From assembly GCF_039538145.1 (NCBI RefSeq), contig NZ_BAABBV010000002.1, forward strand, positions 310,001 to 374,000: a stretch of DNA of 64,000 bases. The letters are read 5' to 3'. Origin of the DNA: Gryllotalpicola daejeonensis. Lineage in GTDB: Bacteria; Actinomycetota; Actinomycetes; Actinomycetales; Microbacteriaceae. The notes below the pieces were generated by a model. It was given only the letters and a program-made list of their open reading frames with translations. It had not been told where the DNA came from and searched no databases. This document shows, one piece after another, positions 17,699 through 25,417 of this stretch (within the stretch, counting starts at the first letter, position 1; every line of letters starts with the position of its first letter). A program made the translations under genes and the position numbers.

Positions 17699-20653
17699 CT
17701 AGGCCTCCTCGTCGTAGCCGCCGGCGGCGGCGTAGGCGGGTTCACGGTCCACGTCGGGCTCCTGCGTGCTCTCGTCGTCGAGGACGGGCTCATCGGATGC
17801 CTCGGCCTGCGCGTCTTCTCCAGCCACGGCCTCAGCGGGCACCCCCGCGCCGTCCTTCGGCCGACGCATCCGTCGCCGCGGCGCAGCCGTGTTCCCGATC
17901 GGCACCGCGAGCAGCGCGAACACGCCGAAGACCACGGCGAGCATCAGCACGATGAGCGGCTGGCGCCAACCGCCCGGGTTGTCGGGCAGCGGCACGGGGG
18001 CGATGTCCTTGGTGGTGCTCCACAGCGTGCCGGTCGACGTGGCGCCGACGCGCGCGAGCAGCGCATTGCCGTCGAGCGCGGTCTCGGCCCGACTGCTGAA
18101 CGCCTGCTGGCTCACGTCGGGCGCGGAGCCGGTGTTGAGGAACATGAATCCGATCCCGAAGCGCGTCAGGTCGTCAGAGGCGTCGAAGCCGCTGCGCGAG
18201 ACGAGGTTCACCGCGAGGCGCGCGAGCTCCGAGCTGCTCGGCGAGAGGCTCGCGTCGGTCGACGCGAGCGTGCTCTGCCGGTCGAGCGTCTCGCCGGTGC
18301 CGTGCACGATGCCGGCCGTGATCGTGCCGGGCTCGCCAGGCGTCACGACGAGAGTCGCCGTGCGCGGCTGGGTCGACGCTTCCGCCATGACGTACGCGGG
18401 CAGTTGGCCACTCGGGTTGGCGCGCACAGGCGACGAGCCGAGCACCCCGCTGAGGGCGAGCGGCACGATGGCCGCGAGCGCGCCGATGCCGGCGACCCAC
18501 GACGGCCCGACCGAGAAGCGGCCGAGGCCCGCGAGCGCGCACAGCGCAGCGCCCGTGAGGCCGAGCCAGTAGAGGCTGAGACCCGACCCCGCCCACAGGC
18601 CGACCGTGTGCTCGCCGGAGACCTGCAGCGCGCTCTGCGAGCAGATCGCGGCGGTCGCGAGACCGAGGAAGGCGCCGAGCAGTGCCCCTGCGGCGCGCAC
18701 CGTAGGGCGCAGGAACAGCGCGAGCAGTGCGAGCACGGCCAGGGGCGCGATCAGCACGATCAGCACGATCGTCATCGCAGACGGAGACCAGCCGAGCGCG
18801 TCGGCGAGGTGGTGCCAGCCGCTCGTGGCCCCGCCCGGGAACCCGAGCAGCAGCTGCCACGTCGAGGCGGCGTCGCTCGGCACGGGAACGCCGGGGTCGG
18901 CGAAGATGCGCAGCGGATGCCCCGCCCCGATCTGCGTCAGCGCGAGCGGCAGGAACAGCGCGATCGCGGGCAGGGGAACGAAGAGCGCCCGGAAGACACT
19001 GCGGCCGCTCGCAGCGGTCCACACGAGCCACGCGACCGCGAGTGCGGGAATCAAAGACGGCGCGCAGGCCGCAACGCCCGCGGCGAGCAGTGCGGTCGCG
19101 CCGGCCGCGGACCACGAGCGACGGGCCGTCACGGCAGCGAAGACCAGCCAGGGAAGCAGCACGTGCGCGAGCACGGCGGCCGGCCGGCCGGCGGAGAGCG
19201 CGGCGAGCAGAGGCGGAGCGAACGCCCAGGCGAGGGCGAAGACGGCGCGGATGCCTCCGCGTCGGGTGAATCGCGCGGCGAGCAGCCACGCGCCGATCGC
19301 CGCCAGCGGCATCGCGGCGAACCACAGCAGCACGATCGAGAAGGACGGGTTCCAGAACGTCAGCGAGCCGAGCAGCGCGAGCACCGCCTGGAAGGGATCG
19401 CTCGGCCCGATGAATCCGACGCCCACATCACGGAAGCCCCAGCCGATGCCGCTCCACAGCTGCCCGACGGAGGTGTTCAGCGGCAGCAGCCCGCCGCCCC
19501 CGAGGACACTTGCACCGAGCAGGCGGACGCCGATGGCGACGGATGCCGCAAGCGTGGCCACGAACACCCAGCCGCCGCCCGACCCGAAGAAGTCGAGTTC
19601 GCGCCACTCGCCGTGCGCCGCGTTGAGGGCGGCCTCGCGCGACAGCATCCGTCGTCGCCTCAGCTCGGAAGCCGGCAGCCGCAGCGGAGCGACGACGGCC
19701 CAGCCCGCGCGCTTCGACTTCGAGACGTTGCGGCGCGCGGCGGCGAGGTGGCTGTCGGCGAACGCGACTTGGAACGCCGCGGCGAGCTCGCCGCCGACGG
19801 CCCCGGGGCGCTTGCCCACGAGCCAGCCGATCGCCCGCGCGACGCCGAGGGGAACGAGTGAGAGCCAGTGCAGCACGAGCGCGGCAGCCGGGGCGTAGGC
19901 GAGCCTGCGGTGCAGCTGCGCGACCCGGCGCTGGCGGTGGCTGACGCGCTCGGCGCCGGTGCGCTGCGAGAGGCGCGGGCCGACGACTCCGTCGCCGCCG
20001 ATCGCCACGCGCGCGCCGGGGGCGACCACGACGCGATGGCCGGCGAGACGGGCGCGCACGCAGAAGTCGAGGCCGCCGTCGACGACCGGAAGAGCGGGGT
20101 CGAGGCCGCCGATCGCGTTGAACACCTCGTGGCGCACCAGCATCCCGGCCTCGTGCACGCCGAGCACGTCGGAGGCGCCGTCGTGCTGGCCCTGGTCGAG
20201 TTCGTCGTCGACGAGCGGCACCGTCGCGCCGAAGTGGGTCATGGTCACCCCGAAGCCGCGCAGCCGCGTGCGGTCGTCCCATTCGACGAGCTTGGGGCCG
20301 GCGACGGCGACAGACGGCGAGACCTCGCCGACGGCGAGCAGCTGCTCGAGAGCCTCCGGCTCGGGTGCGGTGTCTTGGGCGAGCAGCCACAGCCACTGCT
20401 GCGCGTGCACCGGCGGCTCGACGGCGCGCACCGCAGCGGCGACGGCGGCGGGGAAGGTCAGCTTCTCTTTGGTGGCGAGGTGCTGGGTCGGCACGAACGC
20501 GGCGACCGCGGGGGTGACGTCGCCATTCGAGCCGGTCTCGATCACGACGACGGAATCGGGACGGCGGGTTTGTGCTCGCAGCGACTCCAGTGTGCGCTGC
20601 ACACGCGCCGCCCCTTGGCGGACGACGATGATGGCGGTGACTGTCTGAAGCAT
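17699..20653 (-). CDS. Giant GT2 glycosyltransferase fused to a multi-helix membrane domain
   Basis: 984 residues. Residues 1-260 are a GT-A family 2 domain: TAIIVVRQGAARVQRTLESL, the QWLWLLAQDTAPEP stretch in DXD position, and FCVRARLAGHRVVV. From about 270 to 780 there are a dozen or more hydrophobic segments, then an extracytoplasmic part and a last helix near 905-930, followed by an acidic cytoplasmic tail. The type is conserved upstream of DUF5719 and next to whiB in actinobacteria and is expected to build a cell-wall polysaccharide. Start ATG 20653 has no ribosome site but a TAGGCT box 7 bases upstream. Confidence 0.88.
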   Translation of the reverse strand: MLQTVTAIIVVRQGAARVQRTLESLRAQTRRPDSVVVIETGSNGDVTPAVAAFVPTQHLATKEKLTFPAAVAAAVRAVEPPVHAQQWLWLLAQDTAPEPEALEQLLAVGEVSPSVAVAGPKLVEWDDRTRLRGFGVTMTHFGATVPLVDDELDQGQHDGASDVLGVHEAGMLVRHEVFNAIGGLDPALPVVDGGLDFCVRARLAGHRVVVAPGARVAIGGDGVVGPRLSQRTGAERVSHRQRRVAQLHRRLAYAPAAALVLHWLSLVPLGVARAIGWLVGKRPGAVGGELAAAFQVAFADSHLAAARRNVSKSKRAGWAVVAPLRLPASELRRRRMLSREAALNAAHGEWRELDFFGSGGGWVFVATLAASVAIGVRLLGASVLGGGGLLPLNTSVGQLWSGIGWGFRDVGVGFIGPSDPFQAVLALLGSLTFWNPSFSIVLLWFAAMPLAAIGAWLLAARFTRRGGIRAVFALAWAFAPPLLAALSAGRPAAVLAHVLLPWLVFAAVTARRSWSAAGATALLAAGVAACAPSLIPALAVAWLVWTAASGRSVFRALFVPLPAIALFLPLALTQIGAGHPLRIFADPGVPVPSDAASTWQLLLGFPGGATSGWHHLADALGWSPSAMTIVLIVLIAPLAVLALLALFLRPTVRAAGALLGAFLGLATAAICSQSALQVSGEHTVGLWAGSGLSLYWLGLTGAALCALAGLGRFSVGPSWVAGIGALAAIVPLALSGVLGSSPVRANPSGQLPAYVMAEASTQPRTATLVVTPGEPGTITAGIVHGTGETLDRQSTLASTDASLSPSSSELARLAVNLVSRSGFDASDDLTRFGIGFMFLNTGSAPDVSQQAFSSRAETALDGNALLARVGATSTGTLWSTTKDIAPVPLPDNPGGWRQPLIVLMLAVVFGVFALLAVPIGNTAAPRRRMRRPKDGAGVPAEAVAGEDAQAEASDEPVLDDESTQEPDVDREPAYAAAGGYDEEA

Positions 20654-20660
20654 CGCGGTC

Positions 20661-20666
20661 AGCCTA
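20661..20666 (-). promoter_or_regulatory. -10 box of the giant glycosyltransferase, leaderless type
   Basis: TAGGCT on the minus strand ends 7 bases before the ATG at 20653. It provides independent expression downstream of the whiB terminator. Confidence 0.5.
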
Positions 20667-20682
20667 GGTAGCTACCGCGGCC

Positions 20683-20716
20683 GGTTTCGGCAGCGCCGTA
20701 GGCGCGTCACGAAACC
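20683..20716 (-). terminator. Hairpin after whiB
   Basis: Outer 7-bp stem GGTTTCG/CGAAACC (20683-20689 with 20710-20716) and inner 5-bp stem (20693-20697 with 20701-20705) with a GTA loop, 16 bases past the whiB stop. No U tract follows, as is common in high-GC actinobacteria. Confidence 0.6.
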
Positions 20717-20732
20717 TGGGAGCGCGGTGGAT

Positions 20733-21056
20733 CTAGCCTGCGCGCCGACGGAGCTTGCGGCGCTCGCGCTCGGACAGACCGCCCCAGATGCCGAAGCGCT
20801 CGTCGTTCTGCAGCGCGTACTCGAGGCACTGCGCGCGCACCTCGCACGACGTGCAGATCTTCTTGGCGTCTCTGGTCGAGCCGCCCTTCTCAGGGAAGAA
20901 CGCCTCAGGGTCGGTCTGCGCGCACAGCGCGTCTGACTGCCAAGCGAGGGCGTTCTCGTCTTCATCGACGTCGGCCCGGCGGACGCCGGGCACACCAAGT
21001 CGTACAGGATCGACAAACCAGTCGTCCGGCACCGCGGAGCGATAAGCATCAGTCAT
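20733..21056 (-). CDS. whiB: WhiB-family iron-sulfur transcription regulator, WhiB2 type
   Basis: 107 residues. Four Cys (45, 68, 71, 77) in C-x22-C-x2-C-x5-C spacing bind a 4Fe-4S cluster; GIWGG (89-93) is the family turn and is followed by the basic helix ERERRKLRRRAG that contacts DNA. It works with the housekeeping sigma factor. Position by the DUF3499/metallopeptidase/manA genes marks it as the WhiB2/WhmD orthologue, needed for septation in mycobacteria. Start ATG 21056 has GGGGAG 7 bases upstream; the longer reading runs into the promoter. Transcribed from a promoter overlapped by an 18-bp palindrome. Confidence 0.95.
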   Translation of the reverse strand: MTDAYRSAVPDDWFVDPVRLGVPGVRRADVDEDENALAWQSDALCAQTDPEAFFPEKGGSTRDAKKICTSCEVRAQCLEYALQNDERFGIWGGLSERERRKLRRRAG

Positions 21057-21134
21057 CGAACTCCCCTTTCCCCACCACGGCCCCGACCCCTCGGAACCGC
21101 CCAATCGCCGGTCGCGCCGCTTTGGCGCTCGACC

Positions 21135-21165
21135 AATTACACCCGTGTAATTCACCCCGCGTCAA
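21135..21165 (-). promoter_or_regulatory. whiB promoter with overlapping 18-bp palindrome
   Basis: On the minus strand TTGACG (21160-21165), an 18-base spacer and TGTAAT (21136-21141) form a good promoter. The perfect palindrome AATTACAC-CC-GTGTAATT (21135-21152) covers the -10 box and half the spacer, so a bound dimer would block RNA polymerase. The leader would be about 75 bases. The rest of the 259-base gap (21057-21315) shows no further gene. Confidence 0.7.
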
Positions 21166-21315
21166 GTCGCGAATATTAGGGGCAGACAGATCGCTCGCGG
21201 TGCCCGGGCGTGTCGCGTGTCCCAGAATTTGCGAGATCGGAATGAAGCGATGTCTACCCCCCATTGGGGGTCACACCCGAATCGGTCGCACCCGGGCTGG
21301 GTTAGACCGACGGTT

Positions 21316-22632
21316 CTAGGCCACGATGCCTGCGCCGGTGGTGGCGAGGAACAGCTCCCCCGCTCCTGTGAGCGTGAGCTGCTGCTCGTCCGGGGTGATG
21401 AAGACGGACTGCCCGCGGGCGAGCACGACGCCGCCCGAGCGCCCTGCGAGTTCGAGCGTACCTTCCGTCGCGAAGGCGATCGCGGGAGCAGAGAGACGGA
21501 TGCTGGTTCCGCCGGCACCCCCATCGAGCACCGCGTGCACCAGCGCGAAGTCCGGCACGTCGGGGCGGAAAACCTCGATGCCCGGCGCCGGCTCACTCGG
21601 CTCGATCAGCGGCGCCGGCAACGGGGTGAAGTCGAGAACGCGGCCGAGCTCCGGCACATCGATGTGCTTCGGGGTGAAGCCGCCCCGCAGGACATTGTCG
21701 CTCGCCGCCATCAGCTCGATGCCGAGCCCCGACAGATACATATGAATGTTCCCGGCCGGCATGTACAGCGCCTGCCCGCGCACGAGCCTCACCCGGTTGA
21801 GCAGCAGCGAGATCACGACGCCGGCCTCGCCGGGGTACGCGTCGTTGAGAGAGATCACCGTCTCGAACGGCAGCAGGGCCGGGTCGAGCGCGTCGACGCT
21901 CTCGAAGTCGTCGGCGCCGCACTCGGCGAGCACGAGGCGCGCGGCGCGCACCGTCTCGTGCACGAGCTCGTCGACCTCGCCGCCGCCCGTGAGCAGCCAC
22001 GTCACGGCGTCGCGCAGGGCGGCGCCGTCGTCGGCCGCAGCGGCGAGGCGGTGCGCGAATGCCGCGAGCAGTCCTGACGCCGCCGCCGGATTGAGCTGGT
22101 CGACATCTTCCGCCCCCTGCGCCGCTTGGATCAGCCGGGCGAGATCGCTGGCGATCGCGGCCCTGCTGCGGAATCCGCACAGCGCATGGAACGCATCGGA
22201 GAGCGCGAACAGCATCTCGGGCTTGTGGAAGGCGTCCTTGTAATTGCGGTGCGGCGCGTCCAGCGGAATGCCCGCGGCGTTCTCGCGCGCGAAGCCCTCG
22301 GCTGCCTGCTCGGGCGACGGGTGCGCCTGCAGCGACAGCGGCGCTCCCGCAGCCAGCACCTTGAGCAGGAACGGCAGGCGCGGCGCGATTCCCGCCGCCT
22401 GATCGGCGGCGACGAGGTCGCTGCCGAGTACGGTCTGCGGGTCGGCCGCGATCCACGCAGCGAGATCGGGGGCCGGGGATGCCCCGTCGATGCGCGCCGG
22501 CGAGCCGGGGTGCGCCCCCAGCCACAGCTCCGCCTCCGGATCCCCCGACGGGGCGCGGCCGAGCAGCCGCGCGATCGCCGTCAGCGAGCCCCAGGCGTAG
22601 TCGCGGGGGGTGTTGTCGATCCGCACAAACAT
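21316..22632 (-). CDS. manA: Mannose-6-phosphate isomerase, class I
   Basis: Interconverts fructose-6-phosphate and mannose-6-phosphate, feeding GDP-mannose and mannosylated cell-wall products. 438 residues, cupin fold. Zinc ligands are visible as Gln102/His104 (LSLQAHPSPEQA), Glu139 (AFHKPEM) and His297 (PAGNIHMYL). The N terminus RIDNTPRDYAWGS is typical. Start ATG 22632 with GAGGAGC upstream. It lies next to whiB as in mycobacteria (Rv3255c), but no phosphomannomutase is present in the window. Confidence 0.95.
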   Translation of the reverse strand: MFVRIDNTPRDYAWGSLTAIARLLGRAPSGDPEAELWLGAHPGSPARIDGASPAPDLAAWIAADPQTVLGSDLVAADQAAGIAPRLPFLLKVLAAGAPLSLQAHPSPEQAAEGFARENAAGIPLDAPHRNYKDAFHKPEMLFALSDAFHALCGFRSRAAIASDLARLIQAAQGAEDVDQLNPAAASGLLAAFAHRLAAAADDGAALRDAVTWLLTGGGEVDELVHETVRAARLVLAECGADDFESVDALDPALLPFETVISLNDAYPGEAGVVISLLLNRVRLVRGQALYMPAGNIHMYLSGLGIELMAASDNVLRGGFTPKHIDVPELGRVLDFTPLPAPLIEPSEPAPGIEVFRPDVPDFALVHAVLDGGAGGTSIRLSAPAIAFATEGTLELAGRSGGVVLARGQSVFITPDEQQLTLTGAGELFLATTGAGIVA

Positions 22633-22671
22633 CCGGGCTGCTCCTCGCATCGTCACGTCAGCAAAGCCACA

Positions 22672-22709
22672 CCAGGCTATCGACCGCTTCGCGCCCGAAC
22701 GTAGCCTGG
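22672..22709. promoter_or_regulatory. Mirror-image divergent -10 boxes between manA and the acyl-CoA dehydrogenase
   Basis: An 8-bp inverted repeat (CCAGGCTA 22672-22679, TAGCCTGG 22702-22709) places TAGCCT in -10 position for both genes, about 40 bases from each start. Start codons are 114 bases apart. No clear -35 boxes. Confidence 0.4.
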
Positions 22710-22746
22710 CGGCGACCACCCCGCAGCAACGGAGCTCACCACGAAC

Positions 22747-23952
22747 ATGACTGACACCGCCATCGCCCCCGACGCCGTCTTCGAGCCGCTCGTGTCCGAC
22801 TTCTTCGGATTCGCCGCAGAGCTGACCGACCTTGAGAAGGAGGCGCTCGCGAAGCTGCGGGCCTATCTCGAGGCCGAGGTGAAGCCGCTCGTGACCGAGC
22901 ACTGGGAGAAGGCGACCTTCCCGCACGAGATCATCCCTGGGCTGCACGCGCAGGGCATCGCCGCCTTCGGGTGGGACGAGACGAAGCCGTTCCCGAACTC
23001 CGCGGTCTTCCGCGGGTTCGTCGCCCTCGAGCTGGCTCGGGTCGACGCATCCATCGCCACCTACGTCGGCGTGCAGAACGGCCTGGCCGCCGGCGCGATC
23101 TCGCTGTGCGGCGACGCCGACCAGCGCGCCGAGTGGCTTCCGAAGCTCGCCTCCGGCGAGGTCATCGGCTCGTTCGGGCTCACCGAGCCGCTCTCCGGCT
23201 CGGACTCGGCGCAGGGCCTGCGCACCACCGCCCGCCGCGACGGCGACCACTGGGTGCTCAACGGCTCGAAGCGCTGGATCGGCAATGCGACGTTCGGCGA
23301 CGTGACCGTGATCTGGGCGAAGGACGTCGCCGATGACCAGGTGAAGGGATTCATCGTCCCGAACGACACCCCCGGATTCGTCGCCACCAAGATCGAGAAC
23401 AAGGTGTCCTTGCGGATCGTGCAGAATGCCGACATCGCCCTCACCGACGTCGTCGTGCCCCACGCGAACAAGCTCGTGAACGCGAACTCGTTCCGCGACA
23501 CCGCCCGCGTGCTGCGCCACACGCGCGCCGAGGTCGCATGGGAGGCCGTCGGCATCGCGATCGGCGCCTACGAGGCGGCACTCGCGTACGCGAAGGAGCG
23601 CGTCCAGTTCGGAAAGCCGCTTGCCAAGCACCAGCTGATCCAGGACCTGCTGGTGAAGTCTCTCGGCAATATCACCGCGTCGCTCGCCCTCGTCGTGCAG
23701 GTCTCGAAGATGCTCGACACCGAGACGCAGCGCGACGAGCACTCGGCCCTCGCCAAGGCCTTTGCGACCTCGAAGATGCGCGAGACGGTCGCCTGGTGCC
23801 GCGAGGTGCTCGGCGGCAACGGCATCGTGCTCGATCACGACGCCGCGCGCTTCTTCGCGGACTCCGAGGCGATCTACTCCTATGAGGGCACGCGCGAGAT
23901 GAACACCCTCATCGTCGGCCGCGCGATCACGGGCCAGGCGGCGTTCGTCTAG
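22747..23952 (+). CDS. Acyl-CoA dehydrogenase, glutaryl-CoA dehydrogenase-like group
   Basis: FAD flavoprotein oxidising an acyl-CoA thioester. 401 residues: FGLTEPLSGSDSAQGL (FAD/substrate loop), RWIGNATFGDVTVIWAK, the RVQFGKPLAKHQLIQDLL helix, and catalytic Glu380 in YSYEGTREMNTLIVGRAITG, the position used by the glutaryl-CoA dehydrogenase branch. Whether it decarboxylates glutaryl-CoA cannot be decided; the family also includes other short-chain enzymes. Start ATG at 22747 with GGAG about 11 bases upstream. No metabolic neighbour supports a pathway; a long hairpin follows the stop. Confidence 0.9.
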   Translation: MTDTAIAPDAVFEPLVSDFFGFAAELTDLEKEALAKLRAYLEAEVKPLVTEHWEKATFPHEIIPGLHAQGIAAFGWDETKPFPNSAVFRGFVALELARVDASIATYVGVQNGLAAGAISLCGDADQRAEWLPKLASGEVIGSFGLTEPLSGSDSAQGLRTTARRDGDHWVLNGSKRWIGNATFGDVTVIWAKDVADDQVKGFIVPNDTPGFVATKIENKVSLRIVQNADIALTDVVVPHANKLVNANSFRDTARVLRHTRAEVAWEAVGIAIGAYEAALAYAKERVQFGKPLAKHQLIQDLLVKSLGNITASLALVVQVSKMLDTETQRDEHSALAKAFATSKMRETVAWCREVLGGNGIVLDHDAARFFADSEAIYSYEGTREMNTLIVGRAITGQAAFV

Positions 23953-23960
23953 CTCGGGAC

Positions 23961-24026
23961 CGCGCCGAGGGGTGCCGTGATGGGCCTCTGCTCGCCCAGA
24001 GCACCATTTCCGCACCCCTCGGCGCG
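23961..24026. repeat. 66-base palindrome with perfect 15-bp arms
   Basis: CGCGCCGAGGGGTGC (23961-23975) pairs perfectly with 24012-24026; inner pairs 23980-23983/24004-24007 and 23986-23990/23997-24001 extend it. It starts 9 bases after the acyl-CoA dehydrogenase stop and marks the boundary between core genes and the glycan region. It is terminator-like but without a U tract, or a dispersed palindromic element. Confidence 0.65.
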
Positions 24027-24079
24027 AGCGCGCCCGTCAGTCGACCGTCGCATCAGCGATTCCTGAGGGCGGGCGCCGA

Positions 24080-24085
24080 TACCCT
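24080..24085 (+). promoter_or_regulatory. -10 box, leaderless type
   Basis: TACCCT ends 6 bases before the ATG at 24092, with no ribosome site. Confidence 0.5.
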
Positions 24086-24091
24086 TTGGTT

Positions 24092-25417
24092 ATGAGGACA
24101 CCGGTCGCGCCGCTGCACCCCGCCGCGGGCATCCTCGCGACTCTCTCGTTCTTCACGCTGTTCGCCGGTGACTTCTGGCGCGACCTCGTCGGCTGGCCCG
24201 CCTATCTCGCGATCGCCGGCGTGCTCGCGATCGCGAACGTGGTGTGGATCTTCCTCGCCCGCCCGCAGCTGCCGTTCCGCAAGTGGCCGAAGATGCTGCT
24301 GCTGTTCGTAGCGCTCGCGATCGCCTCGATCGGGTGGGCGCGCTATGAGGGCACGAGCGGCCCGGGCGGTCACCAGGATGTGCTGCTCGGTGCACTCGCG
24401 CTGATCGCGGCCGGAGTCGCGGGGCTCGCGCCCGCGCTGATCCTCTCGCAGCGGCAGCTCGCCAAGATCCTGAGCGCGGCGCTGCGCTGGGTGCTCGGGC
24501 TCTCGTTGCTGTTCGAGCTCATCGTGGCCGTCATCATCCGGCATCCGATTCTGCCCCTTGCCCGCGTGCCCGGCGTCGACTACTCGGGGAACGTGCCCGA
24601 CGCGTTCCACTGGAGCCGCAACGACCTGCTGCACGGCGGGCCTATCCAGGGCATCGTCGGCAACGCGGACCTGCTCGCGATGTGCGCTCTGATCGCTCTG
24701 ATCGTCTTCGTGCTGCAGCGCGTCGACCGCGTCTCGCGGCCGTTCTGGGGCTGGTTCTGGATCGTCGTCGCCGCGCTCGTGCTCGCCCTCACCCGCTCGG
24801 CGACGGTGACCGTCGCGCTCGTCGCCACGGCGGTCGTGCTCGGCTTCGCGCTGTGGGCGCGGGCGCGCGGGCAGCGCGGTCGCGGCCCGATCTATCTGAG
24901 CGCCATCGCGCTCGTCGTCGTGGTGGTCGGCGGCGTGCTCGCCGCGTGGACCGAGTTCACAGCCCTGTTCGGCAAGGAGCCGAGCCTGACCGGTCGCACC
25001 GACATCTGGAATGCGGTGATCCCGCTCGCGCAGCAGCACTCGGCGTTCGGCTGGGGCTGGCTCGGCTACTGGGTGCCATGGGCGAAGCCGTTCGACGGGC
25101 TGGCCGTGCGGCACGGCGTGCAGTACCTGCAAGCGCACAATGCCTGGCTGGATGTCTGGCTGCAGCTGGGCATCGTCGGAGTGGTGGTCTTCGCCTGCCT
25201 CGCGATCACGACGCTGGGCCGCGCCTGGTTCATGGCGGTGGACCGCCCCGTCACGGACGCCTCGACCAGGCATCCGTTCAACGCCCTCGCTCTGCTGCCC
25301 CTGCTGGTCTTCACCGCCCAGCTCGTGCAGTCGATCGCCGAGAGCCGCATGCTGATCGAGAGCGGGTGGGCGCTGCTCGTCGTGTGGTCCGTGACGACAA
25401 AGGCGAGCAGGCCGTGA
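24092..25417 (+). CDS. O-antigen ligase-like membrane protein (first of tandem pair)
   Basis: 441 residues with about eleven hydrophobic segments. The C-terminal third has the Wzy_C/WaaL pattern: LFGKEPSLTGRTDIWNAVIP followed by FGWGWLGYW and the loop QAHNAWLDVWLQLG, with a conserved Arg and His. Proteins of this type ligate or polymerise undecaprenyl-linked glycans on the outer face of the membrane. Start ATG 24092; translation is probably leaderless. The stop overlaps the second ligase gene by GTGA. It opens the 40-kb surface-glycan region. Confidence 0.82.
   Translation: MRTPVAPLHPAAGILATLSFFTLFAGDFWRDLVGWPAYLAIAGVLAIANVVWIFLARPQLPFRKWPKMLLLFVALAIASIGWARYEGTSGPGGHQDVLLGALALIAAGVAGLAPALILSQRQLAKILSAALRWVLGLSLLFELIVAVIIRHPILPLARVPGVDYSGNVPDAFHWSRNDLLHGGPIQGIVGNADLLAMCALIALIVFVLQRVDRVSRPFWGWFWIVVAALVLALTRSATVTVALVATAVVLGFALWARARGQRGRGPIYLSAIALVVVVVGGVLAAWTEFTALFGKEPSLTGRTDIWNAVIPLAQQHSAFGWGWLGYWVPWAKPFDGLAVRHGVQYLQAHNAWLDVWLQLGIVGVVVFACLAITTLGRAWFMAVDRPVTDASTRHPFNALALLPLLVFTAQLVQSIAESRMLIESGWALLVVWSVTTKASRP

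Noticed and set aside
17558..19861. 767-codon plus-strand open frame opposite the giant glycosyltransferase
   Set aside because: Arg/Glu/Gln-rich antisense shadow without a ribosome site or motif.
22633..24015. Upstream in-frame extension of manA by several hundred codons
   Set aside because: It runs antisense through the acyl-CoA dehydrogenase gene; the family N terminus and a GAGGAGC site fix the start at 22632.
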